64,000 bases of DNA from Gemmatimonadaceae bacterium (GCA_025934775.1 JAICWO010000020.1:17622-81621); one strand, 5' to 3'; counted from the first letter of the stretch, positions 1-9,937 are shown. Notes: generated by a model not told the origin, from the sequence alone. Made by a program: numbers and translations.

Positions 1-1
1 C

Positions 2-1417
2 CCGCCGCAATTCGACAGCGTGAAGAACGTCAACATCGACGTCACCGAGGCGCCGCTGCACTCGGCGCGCGTCGGACCGGGGCTCAACAACATCGACTTC
101 CTGCAGTTCCAGACGCACTACACGAGCTACAATCTGTTCGGGGGCGCGCGGCGGCTCGACGTCGACGCCGTCGTCGGCAATCTGCTCGCGCCCTCGCTCC
201 AGGGACGCGGCTTCTTCCGGAACGTTGGCGCCGACGTTCCGGACAGCAACGTCGCGCCGTATCTCGCGCCCACGTACAACGCGAGCATCGCGTTCAGCCA
301 GCCGTCGTTCCTCAGCCGGCCCGCCGACGCCGCCGGCTTCAGCGCGTTCACGCACCGCTCGATCAATCCCGGCGTGTTCATCGACCGTGGGTTCGGCGGC
401 ACGGCGACGCTCACGCATCAACTCGCGATCCGCGCGCCGCTCAGCATCAACTACCGGTACGAGATCAACCGCGTGCAGGCGAGCGACGTCTACTTCTGCG
501 TGAACTACGGCGTGTGCGACACGCTCACCATCGGAACGCTGCGATCGCACCAATCGCTTTCCCCGCTGACCCTCACGGGATTCATCGATCGTTCCGATGT
601 TCCGTTCGAGCCGACCAAGGGCTACGTCGCGCGGCTCGACTTCGAGCATGCGTCGGCGCTCACGGGCTCCGACTACCGCTACAACCGCGCGTTCCTCGAC
701 GTCTCGGCATACACCCATCGTTCCGGCTCGCCGCGCTACGCGTACTCGGCGCATCTGCGCATGGGATGGGTGCGTTCGCTCGCCGGCGGCGCCGATGCCG
801 GCGTGCTGCATCCGCGCAAGCGATTCTACGCCGGAGGCGCGAACTCCGTGCGCGGCTTCGCCGAGAACATGTTGGGGCCGCGGATTCTCACGATCGACGA
901 CTCGACGCTGATCAAGGCGCGAAGTCTGCCAGGCGGCACCTGCGCCCTGACGACGACCGCGGTACAGTTCTGCGACCCGAACTCGCCGACTTTAAAGAAC
1001 ACTGATTTCCTCCCGCAGCCGCTCGGCGGCACGTCGCTGCTCGAGGGGAGCGTGGAGGCCCGGTTTCCGCTGCCACTGGGACAGACGCTTCGCAACTTCG
1101 AGGGCGCGGTGTTCATCGACGGGGGCGTCGTCGGCTCGGCGCCGATCCACGGCTTCCAGACGCTCGGCAACATCGTGAAGGGGCAGAGCGCGGTGACGCC
1201 GGGCTTCGGCATTCGCTACATCTCCCCGGTCGGACCAATTCGTATCGATTTCGGCATAAATCCGAGCCGCACCGAGAAGCTCGACGTCGTCACCGCCGTG
1301 CCGGACAGCACCGGGCGCGTGCACATCACGCCGCTCACCGCGCAGCGCGTGTACTCGCCCGGCCGCACGCTGCTCGATCGCCTCGTGCTGCACTTCTCGA
1401 TCGGAGAGGCGTATTGA
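2..1417 (+). CDS. Omp85/BamA-superfamily outer-membrane protein, TamA-like (5' end outside window)
   Basis: The frame is open from base 2, so the N-terminus (POTRA domains) lies before the window; about 471 residues are visible. They read as alternating beta strands of a 16-stranded outer-membrane barrel. The Omp85 hallmark loop motif VRGF is at nt 847-858 (NSVRGFAEN), and the end carries the family's closing-strand signature SPVGPIRIDFG near nt 1226-1252. The stop overlaps the start of the next gene (TGATG at 1415-1419), so the two are translationally coupled. Because that gene is TamB-like, this one is best read as the TamA partner, which inserts or exports outer-membrane proteins or lipids; BamA itself cannot be excluded without the missing N-terminus. 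Confidence 0.85.
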   Translation, partial: PPQFDSVKNVNIDVTEAPLHSARVGPGLNNIDFLQFQTHYTSYNLFGGARRLDVDAVVGNLLAPSLQGRGFFRNVGADVPDSNVAPYLAPTYNASIAFSQPSFLSRPADAAGFSAFTHRSINPGVFIDRGFGGTATLTHQLAIRAPLSINYRYEINRVQASDVYFCVNYGVCDTLTIGTLRSHQSLSPLTLTGFIDRSDVPFEPTKGYVARLDFEHASALTGSDYRYNRAFLDVSAYTHRSGSPRYAYSAHLRMGWVRSLAGGADAGVLHPRKRFYAGGANSVRGFAENMLGPRILTIDDSTLIKARSLPGGTCALTTTAVQFCDPNSPTLKNTDFLPQPLGGTSLLEGSVEARFPLPLGQTLRNFEGAVFIDGGVVGSAPIHGFQTLGNIVKGQSAVTPGFGIRYISPVGPIRIDFGINPSRTEKLDVVTAVPDSTGRVHITPLTAQRVYSPGRTLLDRLVLHFSIGEAY

Positions 1418-4400
1418 TGGAGCGGGGCGACGTCCCGAACCCGGAGCGTTCACCCGCGCCGCCGCCATCCGGTCGGCCGAACGTCGTGATCGTCACGCGA
1501 AACGACGAGGCGCTCAACTGGCGGCGCGGCATCCTCGTCGGCGCTTCGATGATCTCGTGTCTGATTCTCATCGTCATGATCGCCGTGCTCGTGCTCACGG
1601 GCACCGATTGGGGACGCGAGCGCGTGCGGCGCTATGCCGTGGGCTGGCTCAACGGAAACATTCACGGCCACGCGACCATCGGCCGGCTCTCCGGCAATCT
1701 GCTCGTCGGCATGACGGTGCACAACTTCACGATCACCGACAGTGCGGGCGAGCCGTTCGTCGCGGTGAAGTCGTTCACCGCCGACTACTCGGTCATGTCG
1801 CTCCTGCGCAAGCACCTCTGGTTCGAGAATGCGGTCGCGATCGAGCCGCTGATCGTGCTCGATCGCAAGCCACAGGGAAAATGGAACTGGCAGCTCATCT
1901 TTCCGCCCAACCCAACGCCGGCGCCGGTCTCCACCGGCCCGAGCTGGACGGATTGGATTCGCTTCACTAACGCCGCCGTGGTGAACGGACAACTCATCGT
2001 GCGCACGCCGTGGTCGCCGGCGAAAGGGCTCACCGGCCGGGCGCGCGACAGCGTCGTGCGGGAAGCGCTCGGCGGCGGCACGCGGCTCATGATCACGCGC
2101 GCACCGGGCGGATTTCAGAAGACCGTGCAGCTCGACTCCGTGACCGCGAAGCTTCCGCTGCTCCGCCTCACGCAGCCGGGGCAGCAGTATCGCCTCGCCG
2201 AGGTCTCGACGCTGGCGATGGACGCGTTTCCATTCCGCGCACCGAGCGCGGTGGTGCGCGACCTCAAGGGCATCTTTCGCTTCGACAACGATTCGGCCTG
2301 GTGGAACGACGCGTACGTCACGCTCCCGCGCTCGCGCGCCTCGGGGAGCGGCCGGTACACGTTCAGCAGCGGCGACATGGCGCTCACGGTGCACAGCGAT
2401 CCCGCCGACTTCACCGATTTGCGATGGGTCTACCCACGCCTGCCTGCCGGGCACGGCAAGCTCGATCTCAATCTGAGCTGGGTCGGCGCGGTGCAGGATT
2501 ATCTGATCTATAATGCGAACATTCAGATGGCGAACGCCCGCGCCACGGGCTCGTTCGGCATCACGTTGGGCGACACGATCACGATCCACGGAACCAACGT
2601 GGCGTTCCGCGGGGTCGACACGCGTCAGCTCGAGCAGCTCATCCCCGGCTTCAAGTCGCCGCGGCGCGGCACCGTTGCCGGCCAGGTGCGGGCGCGCGGC
2701 GGACGGAACGCGCTGCTCGTCAACGGCGCCGTGGCGTTCGACGACCAGCGGGCGGGCGTGAGCAATCTCGCGGCGATCGGCGAAGTGGGCTTTCCCGGCA
2801 AGGGGGTGCGCGCGCGCAACCTCCACGTGCGGACGTACCCGATTCAGGTCGCGATGGCGAAGAGCTGGTATCCGTCGCTGCCGATCGGCGGCACGGCCAA
2901 CGTGAACCTGATGGTGAACGGCAACACGAGCACGTCGCTCGCGATGAGCGGGAGCGTGGTGCACGACGATCGCGGCCAACACTCGGCACTCACGGGGCGC
3001 GCGCTCGTGCAGCTCTCGGGTGGACAGCGCGTCGACGTCAACGCGGTCGCCGAGCCCGTGTCGCTGGTCGAAGTCGGGCGATTCTTCCCCGCCGCGGGAT
3101 TGCAGGGATTTGCGTCCGGTCCGGTCAGCGCGACGGGTACGCTCCGCGACCTGCGTGTGGACGTCAACCTGCGGCTGCCGGAGAATGGACGCTTCGCCGC
3201 ACGGGGCACGCTCGATCTCGCGAGCAAGACGAAGTCGTACGACATCGCCTCGACACTCAACACGGTGAACCTGCGGTCGGTGGACACCAAGGCGCCGATC
3301 ACGTCACTCACCGCACGCGCGACCGTGCGCGGCAGCGGAACACAGTTGGCGACGATGCGCGCCACGATCGCCGCGGACCTGGGCACGTCGCGCTGGGACA
3401 GCATCGCCGTCGACACCGTCTCGCTGCGCGGCCGGCTCGCGGACGGACTCGCCGAGCTCCAACGACTCTATGTGGCCGGCGCGCACACGATGGCGAGCGT
3501 CTCGGGCAGCTTCGGGCTGACGCACGACCGCAGCGGCACGCTCACGTACTCGGTGAACGTCGACTCGCTCGGCGCGTTCAACCGGTGGATTCCGCGCGCT
3601 GCCGGCTCGACGACGCCGGTCGCGCCGCGCCCGCAGCGCATCGCGCGCGCGGTCGCGCGGGCCCGAGCGGATTCGGCGCGGATCGCGCGCGCGAGCGAGA
3701 TGCAGCGCATGATCACGGGCGCTCCCGGCCCGCGGCTCGACGTGCACGCGCCGACGCCGGTGCCGAGCGATACGCTCTCCGGCGAGGCGTACGCGGCGGG
3801 CACGCTGAGCGGCAACATTTATGATTTTAGCATTCAAGGACGCGCGGCGGGCAAGAACGTCGTGGCGCGCGGCAACTTCGTGCACCAATTCCAGGCCGAG
3901 TACGTCTGGACCAACGCGCGGACGCCGGGCGCCAAGCTCGCGGTCGGGCTCGAGGCCGACAGTCTCAGCGTGATGGGCTTCGGCTTCGACACGGCGAGCG
4001 TGCGCGTCACCTACGCGTCGTCCGGCGGCCACGTGGAGCTGATCACGCGCCAGGGCGACAACCGCGAGTACGGCCTGCGCGGCGACTACGCGCTGTATAC
4101 GGATCGCAAGGAGCTGCGTCTCGCCGACATGACCTTCCGCTTCGACACGGCGTACTGGTCAATGCCGCATCCGAGCTCGGTGATCTGGGGCGGCCCCGGG
4201 CTGCGCGTGGTCGATTTCGAGCTGCGGAATCGCGGCAACGGCCGCGTGTACGCGAACGGCCTGCTGCCGACGAGCGGCTCGGCCGACTTCGAGCTGGCGG
4301 TCGACAATTTTCCCGTCTCGAACATCCTCGACATCGCGCAGAGCGACGTGAGCGCGACCGGCACGCTCACGCTCGCCGGCGACATGCGCGGCACGCTGAG

Positions 4401-6072
4401 CGATCCGACGTTCCGCGGGGCGTTCGGTCTCCTGCGGGGAACGTACAACGGCACCGCCGTGCCCGACCTGCACGGCACGTTCGGCTACGCCGACGAGGAG
4501 CTCGTCACGCACGTGGACGCGCTGCGCAACGGCGGCGCGCCGATGACGCGCGTCGACGGGCACATCCCGATCAATCTCGCGTTCACGGGCGTCACCGGCA
4601 GCCGGCTTCTTCCCGCGCCGATGGCCGTGGACCTCGTGGCCGATTCGCTGCCGCTCGAGCTGATCCCGCAGTTTACAGATCTCGTATCGAACCTGCACGG
4701 CCACGCATACGGCCAGGTCTCGATGCGCGGCACGCTGAAGCGTCCAACGCTCGTCGGCGCGCTGGCGTGGCGGAAGGGCTCGGTGATGATCAACTCGACC
4801 GGCGCGACGATCAACGACATCGGCGCGACGATCCGCATGGCGAACGACACCGTGTACGTGGACTCGATCGCCGGCTCGGCGAAAGGGCCGGTGCGGGTCC
4901 GCGGCACGCTTGCCGTGGGGAACTGGCGCGAGCCCGCGTTCAATCTCTATCTCGTCTCCAAGGGCGCCGAGCTGCTCGACAACGACTGGGGCGCGCTCCG
5001 GATCGACGCGGGCCTCGCGCTCACCGGTCCGTTCAGCGGCCCGTATCTCAGCGGCGCGGCGACGATCACGCAGGGCGTGGTCTACGCGCCCGAGCCCACC
5101 GGACGCCACCTGATCGGAGCGGGCGATCCCGCGCTCTTCAACGTGCTCGACACCGCGATGGCGGGCGATCGCGCGCTCTTTCCGCCGGCATCACCGCTGA
5201 TCGCCAACATGCGCATGGACGTGTCGCTCAACGTCCGGCGCGACACGTGGGTGCGCAATCGCGAAGCCAACGTCGAGATCTACACCGACGACCCCGTACA
5301 CATTCATGAGGAGCAGCAGGCGTTCTCGCTCGTCGGCGTGGTGACGACCGATCGCGGCGAGTACACGTTCATGAGCAAGCGCTTCGAGATCCAACGCGGC
5401 TCGGCGATGTTCATCGGCAGCCCGGATCTCAATCCGACGCTGCAGATCACCGGCGAATATCAGGTCCAGATTCCCAGCCGCGGCGCGCTCAACATCAGCG
5501 TCATCGTCGGCGGCACACTGCGCAAACCGTCGCTCACGCTCGGCAGCGACGCGCAGCCGCCCAAGACGCAGTCGGAGCTGTTGAGTCTTCTCGCATTCGG
5601 CCAGTCGACGACGTCGCTCCTCGCGTTCACCAACTCGAGCATCGCCGGCTCGGCGGCGACGGGCGATCTGTTCGGCGTCGGCGCACAGGTCGCGGTGCAG
5701 CGCCTGGCGGGCGTGGCGGTGGGGGTGGCGGTGCAGCAGGTGGAGATGCAAGCCGGCCGCGCGTTCGGCACCGACGTCTTCGACATCACGCCAGGCGACA
5801 ATCCACTCGCCGGCGGCTCGCGCGCGATCGGCAATTTCTTCACGCAGACCAAGATCGAAGCCGGCAAGTACGTGAACACGCGCACGTTCGTGAGCGCGCA
5901 GGAGCAAGCGAGCCACTTCGGCGCATCGATCGAGCACCGCACGGCGGACGGCTGGCATTTCGACGCGAGCATCGAGCCGAGGATCTTGCTGCTGGAGCCG
6001 CGGCTGAACAGTCAGCCGATCAGGAAGACGCAGGCGTATGGTGGATTTGTGTTGCGGGAGTGGCGGTTTTGA
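1417..6072 (+). CDS. tamB: Translocation and assembly module subunit TamB (DUF490 / AsmA-like)
   Basis: A 1551-residue protein with one N-terminal membrane anchor (about residues 30-52, hydrophobic stretch GASMISCLILIVMIAVLVL) followed by a very long beta-rich region expected to form a hydrophobic groove across the periplasm. The last 350 residues match the TamB C-terminal domain, with RGEYTFMSKRFEIQRGSAMF and SELLSLLAFGQSTTSLL typical of DUF490. The ATG at 1417 is preferred over the adjacent TTG because it forms the TGATG overlap with the upstream barrel gene. TamA/TamB pairs help assemble outer-membrane proteins and move phospholipids. Length is within the family range (about 1200-1600). 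Confidence 0.9.
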   Translation: MERGDVPNPERSPAPPPSGRPNVVIVTRNDEALNWRRGILVGASMISCLILIVMIAVLVLTGTDWGRERVRRYAVGWLNGNIHGHATIGRLSGNLLVGMTVHNFTITDSAGEPFVAVKSFTADYSVMSLLRKHLWFENAVAIEPLIVLDRKPQGKWNWQLIFPPNPTPAPVSTGPSWTDWIRFTNAAVVNGQLIVRTPWSPAKGLTGRARDSVVREALGGGTRLMITRAPGGFQKTVQLDSVTAKLPLLRLTQPGQQYRLAEVSTLAMDAFPFRAPSAVVRDLKGIFRFDNDSAWWNDAYVTLPRSRASGSGRYTFSSGDMALTVHSDPADFTDLRWVYPRLPAGHGKLDLNLSWVGAVQDYLIYNANIQMANARATGSFGITLGDTITIHGTNVAFRGVDTRQLEQLIPGFKSPRRGTVAGQVRARGGRNALLVNGAVAFDDQRAGVSNLAAIGEVGFPGKGVRARNLHVRTYPIQVAMAKSWYPSLPIGGTANVNLMVNGNTSTSLAMSGSVVHDDRGQHSALTGRALVQLSGGQRVDVNAVAEPVSLVEVGRFFPAAGLQGFASGPVSATGTLRDLRVDVNLRLPENGRFAARGTLDLASKTKSYDIASTLNTVNLRSVDTKAPITSLTARATVRGSGTQLATMRATIAADLGTSRWDSIAVDTVSLRGRLADGLAELQRLYVAGAHTMASVSGSFGLTHDRSGTLTYSVNVDSLGAFNRWIPRAAGSTTPVAPRPQRIARAVARARADSARIARASEMQRMITGAPGPRLDVHAPTPVPSDTLSGEAYAAGTLSGNIYDFSIQGRAAGKNVVARGNFVHQFQAEYVWTNARTPGAKLAVGLEADSLSVMGFGFDTASVRVTYASSGGHVELITRQGDNREYGLRGDYALYTDRKELRLADMTFRFDTAYWSMPHPSSVIWGGPGLRVVDFELRNRGNGRVYANGLLPTSGSADFELAVDNFPVSNILDIAQSDVSATGTLTLAGDMRGTLSDPTFRGAFGLLRGTYNGTAVPDLHGTFGYADEELVTHVDALRNGGAPMTRVDGHIPINLAFTGVTGSRLLPAPMAVDLVADSLPLELIPQFTDLVSNLHGHAYGQVSMRGTLKRPTLVGALAWRKGSVMINSTGATINDIGATIRMANDTVYVDSIAGSAKGPVRVRGTLAVGNWREPAFNLYLVSKGAELLDNDWGALRIDAGLALTGPFSGPYLSGAATITQGVVYAPEPTGRHLIGAGDPALFNVLDTAMAGDRALFPPASPLIANMRMDVSLNVRRDTWVRNREANVEIYTDDPVHIHEEQQAFSLVGVVTTDRGEYTFMSKRFEIQRGSAMFIGSPDLNPTLQITGEYQVQIPSRGALNISVIVGGTLRKPSLTLGSDAQPPKTQSELLSLLAFGQSTTSLLAFTNSSIAGSAATGDLFGVGAQVAVQRLAGVAVGVAVQQVEMQAGRAFGTDVFDITPGDNPLAGGSRAIGNFFTQTKIEAGKYVNTRTFVSAQEQASHFGASIEHRTADGWHFDASIEPRILLLEPRLNSQPIRKTQAYGGFVLREWRF

Positions 6073-6080
6073 TGGTGCGC

Positions 6081-6217
6081 CTGTAGGGTCGCATCGGCGG
6101 CCGCGCCGCCTCGCTGATGTACGGCCTTCGGCCGTGTCACGGCGTCACGCCGTTTCCGTCGCCGGAGGCGACGTACTGCAGCGAGGGGCCCGGTACGGGC
6201 CCGATGCGACCCTACAG
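6081..6217. repeat. REP/MITE-like palindromic element between tamB and the M20 peptidase
   Basis: A perfect 17-bp inverted repeat (CTGTAGGGTCGCATCGG at 6081-6097 and its complement at 6201-6217) encloses about 100 bp that contain smaller palindromes, for example ACGGCCTTCGGCCGT at 6121-6135. Two further partial copies of the arm (GCGACCCTACAG at 6222-6233, CCGACCCTACG at 6250-6260) run into the end of the next gene. There is no open frame and no transposase. It could fold in mRNA from either convergent gene and serve as a bidirectional terminator. Confidence 0.6.
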
Positions 6218-6255
6218 CGCAGCGACCCTACAGGCGGCGCGAAGCGCGGCCGACC

Positions 6256-7632
6256 CTACGCCCGACCCAACTCCTCCCACAGCCCAGCCATCGCCCGCAT
6301 CCCCTTCTCATAATTTTCGACGCTCATCCACTCGTTCGGCGCGTGCGCGTTCTCGCCGGGGAGCCCGAACCCGACCAGCAGCACCGGCGTGCCGAGTATT
6401 CTTTGAAAATCGCCGACGACCGGGATCGATCCGCCTTCGCCCGTGACCACCGGCTCCTTGTCGAACGCCGCGCGTAACGCGCGGCGCGCCGCGTCGAACA
6501 GCGGGCCGTCGAGATCCGCGCGCCACGGACGGCCGCCATGCAGTTGCGTCACCGTCACCTGCACGCCGGGCGGCGACACGCTTGCGACGTGCGCGCGCAT
6601 CAGCTTCTCGATCTCGTCGGGCGTCTGATCCGGCACGAGACGGCAGCTCACCTTGGCCATCGCCTTCGCGGGCAGCACCGTCTTCGCGCCTTCGCCGGTG
6701 TAGCCGCTGAGGAGACCGTTCACCTCGCACGTCGGGCGCATCCAGACGCGCTCGAGCGTCGAGTATCCTTTTTCGCCGAAGAGGCTCGGGCTTCCCGTCT
6801 CCTCGCGAAAATGCTCGTCGTCGAACGGAAGCGCGCGGATTTCATCGCGAGCCTTCGCGCCCCAATCGCGCACCTTGTCGTAGAAGCCGGGGATCGCGAT
6901 GTGGCCGTCGGCATCGTGCATCGTGGCGAGGATGCGCGCGAGCGCCATGGCCGGGTTCATCACCGCGCCGCCGTAGCTGCCGGAGTGCAGATCGCCCGCC
7001 GGCCCCTGCACGTTGATCTCGAAGTACGCGAGGCCGCGGAGCGACGACAGAATCGACGGCAGTCCGGGCGCGAACATCGCCGAGTCGGAGATGACGACCG
7101 AATCGCACGTGAGCAAATCCTCATGCGACGCGATGAACTGCTCGAGGTTCTCGCTCCCGACCTCTTCCTCGCCTTCGGCGAGCACGATCACGTTCATCGG
7201 GAGCGTGCCGCGCGTGGCGAGGTGCGCCTCGAGCGCCTTGATGTGGAGGTAGAGCTGCCCTTTGTCGTCGACCGAGCCGCGCGCGAAAATCTTCCCGTCG
7301 CGAATCGTCGGCTCGAACGGCGGACTGTCCCACAGCTCGAGGGGCTCCGCGGGCTGCACGTCGTAGTGGCCGTAGATGAGCACCGTCTGCGCGCCCGGCT
7401 TCGCCTGTCGCCATTCGCCGACGACGATCGGATGTCCTTTCGTGGGATGGATCGTGGCCGTCAGCCCGATCGCGCGCATGGAATTCGCCACCCAGTCCGC
7501 GGCGCGCGCGGTATCGGCGTTGTGCTCCGATCGCGCGCTGACGCTCGGAATGCGAAGCAGATCGAATAGCTCGTCACGAGCGCGGTTCTGATTTGCGGCG
7601 AAGTACGACTCCAGATCTTTGGCGAGAGGCAT
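6256..7632 (-). CDS. M20 family dipeptidase
   Basis: A 458-residue zinc-dependent cytosolic peptidase of the M20/ArgE/DapE superfamily, hydrolysing dipeptides or acylated amino acids. The metal and catalytic motifs are visible: LIYGHYDVQP (His and Asp ligands, about residue 90), SVDDKGQ (bridging Asp), and AEGEEEVGSEN (general-base Glu and metal Glu). A dimerisation-lid region follows, and PGENAHAPNEW near the end supplies the last His. The ATG at 7632 (MPLAKDLESYF) is chosen because longer forms add low-complexity residues antisense to intergenic DNA. It is convergent with tamB and divergent from the MarR gene. The exact substrate is unknown. Confidence 0.9.
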   Translation of the reverse strand: MPLAKDLESYFAANQNRARDELFDLLRIPSVSARSEHNADTARAADWVANSMRAIGLTATIHPTKGHPIVVGEWRQAKPGAQTVLIYGHYDVQPAEPLELWDSPPFEPTIRDGKIFARGSVDDKGQLYLHIKALEAHLATRGTLPMNVIVLAEGEEEVGSENLEQFIASHEDLLTCDSVVISDSAMFAPGLPSILSSLRGLAYFEINVQGPAGDLHSGSYGGAVMNPAMALARILATMHDADGHIAIPGFYDKVRDWGAKARDEIRALPFDDEHFREETGSPSLFGEKGYSTLERVWMRPTCEVNGLLSGYTGEGAKTVLPAKAMAKVSCRLVPDQTPDEIEKLMRAHVASVSPPGVQVTVTQLHGGRPWRADLDGPLFDAARRALRAAFDKEPVVTGEGGSIPVVGDFQRILGTPVLLVGFGLPGENAHAPNEWMSVENYEKGMRAMAGLWEELGRA

Positions 7633-7855
7633 GTCGTGAGTGGTGAGTGATGGTTGCAATCTCCAGCGAACCGGGGCCGCGCTCCAGTGGCTGGCGGTGG
7701 CTGGCAGTCGCTGGCGCGCCGGCGCGGCGCGTGAACTCGCCGCCGTTCCGCGGAGTTGATGAAGTCGAGAGCGCCTCGCGCCCACGTCCGATAGCCGCGT
7801 TTCGGATGCCGGCCCGTCGTATACAAACTGCTCCCACGCCTCGCGGCGGCCCGGC

Positions 7856-7872
7856 TAAACGCCTATCGTTAA
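7856..7872. promoter_or_regulatory. Possible operator: imperfect 17-bp palindrome upstream of the MarR gene
   Basis: TAAACGCCTATCGTTAA is an imperfect inverted repeat (AACG-N5-CGTT core) ending 11 bases before the marR start and overlapping the ribosome binding site region (AAGGA, 7871-7875). MarR proteins usually autorepress through such palindromes of 16-20 bp. The assignment rests only on position and symmetry. Confidence 0.3.
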
Positions 7873-7883
7873 GGACCTATGCC

Positions 7884-8471
7884 ATGGATTCAGCACACGC
7901 GGGTGGGAACGGGCGGCTCCGGAACGACGCGACGCGCACGGTTGGCGGCCTGCGGCCGAGCCCGACGGTGACCACTCGGTCCGGCGAAGACGGCGGCGGC
8001 GTCCAAGCGGAGATCGCGCAGCGACGCCCATTCCACTCGGTGAAAGCCGAGGTGTCGGTCAGCATTCTGCGAACCGCCGCTCTCATCGAGCGGCATTTTG
8101 CGCAGGTGGTCTCGCGCGCGGGAGTCACGACGCAGCAGTACAACGTGCTGCGGATCCTGCGCGGCGCCGGCCCGGACGGACTGCCGACGCTCGTGATCCG
8201 CGATCGCATGATCCACGAGGCGCCCGGCATCACGCGTCTGCTCGACAAGCTCGAGGCATCGGGGCTCGCGCGGCGCGAACGCGCATCGCCGGATCGGCGA
8301 CAGGTATTTTGCTATATCACGGATAAGGGCTTGTCGGTGCTCAACGAGCTCGAGGAAGAGATGCGGGACGCTGACGACGTCGCCGCCGGCGATCTCACAG
8401 AGGACGAGATGCGCACGCTCGTCAAACTGCTCGAGCGCGTGCGTCAGGGGCACCGCGGCCGCGAACGGTAG
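7884..8471 (+). CDS. MarR family winged-helix transcriptional regulator
   Basis: A 195-residue DNA-binding protein; about 55 disordered N-terminal residues precede the MarR fold. The winged-helix region shows the family pattern GVTTQQYNVLRIL (helix entering the domain), IRDRMIHEAPGITRLLDKLE (recognition helix) and LARRERASPDRRQVFCYIT (the wing with the conserved D-R-R). The ATG at 7884 follows AAGGA with 8 nt spacing, so the longer in-frame extension upstream is rejected. Proteins of this family usually respond to small phenolic ligands or oxidation. The VOC gene 19 nt downstream is the likely co-transcribed partner. Confidence 0.88.
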   Translation: MDSAHAGGNGRLRNDATRTVGGLRPSPTVTTRSGEDGGGVQAEIAQRRPFHSVKAEVSVSILRTAALIERHFAQVVSRAGVTTQQYNVLRILRGAGPDGLPTLVIRDRMIHEAPGITRLLDKLEASGLARRERASPDRRQVFCYITDKGLSVLNELEEEMRDADDVAAGDLTEDEMRTLVKLLERVRQGHRGRER

Positions 8472-8490
8472 CGTACGCTGGGAGGCGAGG

Positions 8491-8889
8491 ATGGCGAGCG
8501 TGCAGGTGCGGTACATCGTCCACGACGTGGACAGCGCGATCGAGTTCTACACGAAGCACCTCGGCTTCACGCTCGTCATGCACCCGGCGCCTCCGTTCGC
8601 GATGCTGTCGCGCGGCGAACTGCGTCTGGTCCTCAGCGCGCCGAACGCGATGGGCGGCGGCGGTCAGCCGATGCCCGACGGCACCACGCCGGAGCCCGGC
8701 GGCTGGAATCGATTCGCGATTCAGGTCGACGACATCGAGACGACCGTCGAATCGCTTCGCGCGGCGGGGGCGCATTTCCGCAATGCTATCGTGACCGGCG
8801 TTGGCGGAAAGCAGATCATACTCGACGATCCGTCCGGCAATCCGATCGAATTATTCCAGCCGATTCGTGACGAGGCGCGGCTTCGGTAG
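8491..8889 (+). CDS. VOC/glyoxalase-fold protein
   Basis: A 132-residue single vicinal-oxygen-chelate module pair: two beta-alpha-beta-beta-beta repeats, the first starting VQVRYIVHDVDSAIEFYTKHLGF and the second around WNRFAIQVDDIETTVESL, ending DDPSGNPIELFQP with the usual metal-site Glu. The family includes dioxygenases, lactoylglutathione lyases and antibiotic-resistance proteins, and the activity cannot be fixed here. It begins after a GGGAGGCGAGG-type ribosome binding site and lies directly behind the MarR gene, consistent with a small regulated detoxification unit. Confidence 0.85.
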   Translation: MASVQVRYIVHDVDSAIEFYTKHLGFTLVMHPAPPFAMLSRGELRLVLSAPNAMGGGGQPMPDGTTPEPGGWNRFAIQVDDIETTVESLRAAGAHFRNAIVTGVGGKQIILDDPSGNPIELFQPIRDEARLR

Positions 8890-8955
8890 CACGTGCGCCG
8901 GGCTCGTCCGGAGATGAGCATGGCGGCCGCGAAACGGTCATGATAGTCTAATTCC

Positions 8956-9915
8956 ATGGCGACCGCCGCTCATCTCGAGGAGCTCCGCCCCGCGCTCACC
9001 GGACACTGCTACCGCATGCTCGGCTCCGTGCTGGACGCGGAGGACGCGGTGCAGGAAGCGATGCTCCGGGCGTGGAAGAGCATCGACGGATTCAAGGAGC
9101 AGTCGTCGCTCAAGACGTGGCTCTATCGCATCGCGACGAACGTCTGCCTCGACACGCTGGCGGCGTCGAACCGTCCGCGCATCCGACCGACCGAGCGTGC
9201 GGAGTGGAAGGGCGAGGTGCGCGAGGACATGGCGTTCTCGCAGCGGTCGCGCGAGGAGTTCGTCGAGCCGGTGCCGGATGCCGCCGTGCTTCCCGCCGTC
9301 GAGAGCTGCGACCCTGAGGAACGGGCGATTCTGCGCGAGAGCGTGCGACTGGCGTTCGTCGCGGCGCTCCAGTATCTGCCGCCGCGACAGCGTGCGGCCC
9401 TGCTCCTCACCCAGGTGCTCAACTGGTCCGCCTCGGAAACGGCGGCGTGCCTCGAGATGACCGTACCGGCGGTGAACAGCGCGCTGCAGCGCGCTCGTGC
9501 CACGCTCGACGCGCGAAACCCGTCGGTGATGCCGCGCGAGCTCTCGGCGGAGCAGGAGCGGCTCGCGGCGCGGTACTGCGAAGCATTCGAGAAGTATGAT
9601 GTCGAAGCGCTCGCGAGGCTGTTGCACGACGACGCCACGCTGTCGATGCCGCCCTACGCGCTCTGGCTGCAGGGCCACGCGTCGATCGCCAAGTGGATGC
9701 TCAGCTTCGGCATCGGGTGCAAGGGCTCGAGGCTCGTGCCCGTCGAGGCGAGCGGCGGCACGCCGGCCTGGGCGCAATACCGCGACGCGGGCGTGACGCC
9801 GTGGGCCGTGCTCATGCTGGACATTCGCGGCGACAAGATCGCCGGCATGACTTCGTACCTCGACGTCGAGACGCTCTTCCCGCGCTTTGGCGTTCCGATG
9901 CGGCTCGTCAGCTAA
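8956..9915 (+). CDS. ECF RNA polymerase sigma factor with SnoaL-like C-terminal domain (SigX5/SigG type)
   Basis: A 319-residue sigma factor. Residues 8-75 are sigma-70 region 2 (HCYRMLGSVLDAEDAVQEA then LKTWLYRIATNVCLDTL), residues about 120-180 are region 4 (LPPRQRAALLLTQVLNWSA with the helix-turn-helix AVNSALQRARATL), and residues 190-315 form a SnoaL/NTF2-like domain (YCEAFEKYDVEALARLLHDDATLSMPP). This layout belongs to ECF groups lacking a classical anti-sigma factor, in which the NTF2 domain regulates activity. It heads a run of DoxX-like and VOC genes that it may control. Confidence 0.88.
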   Translation: MATAAHLEELRPALTGHCYRMLGSVLDAEDAVQEAMLRAWKSIDGFKEQSSLKTWLYRIATNVCLDTLAASNRPRIRPTERAEWKGEVREDMAFSQRSREEFVEPVPDAAVLPAVESCDPEERAILRESVRLAFVAALQYLPPRQRAALLLTQVLNWSASETAACLEMTVPAVNSALQRARATLDARNPSVMPRELSAEQERLAARYCEAFEKYDVEALARLLHDDATLSMPPYALWLQGHASIAKWMLSFGIGCKGSRLVPVEASGGTPAWAQYRDAGVTPWAVLMLDIRGDKIAGMTSYLDVETLFPRFGVPMRLVS

Positions 9916-9937
9916 CCAGCGTCCGTGGAACGATTTG

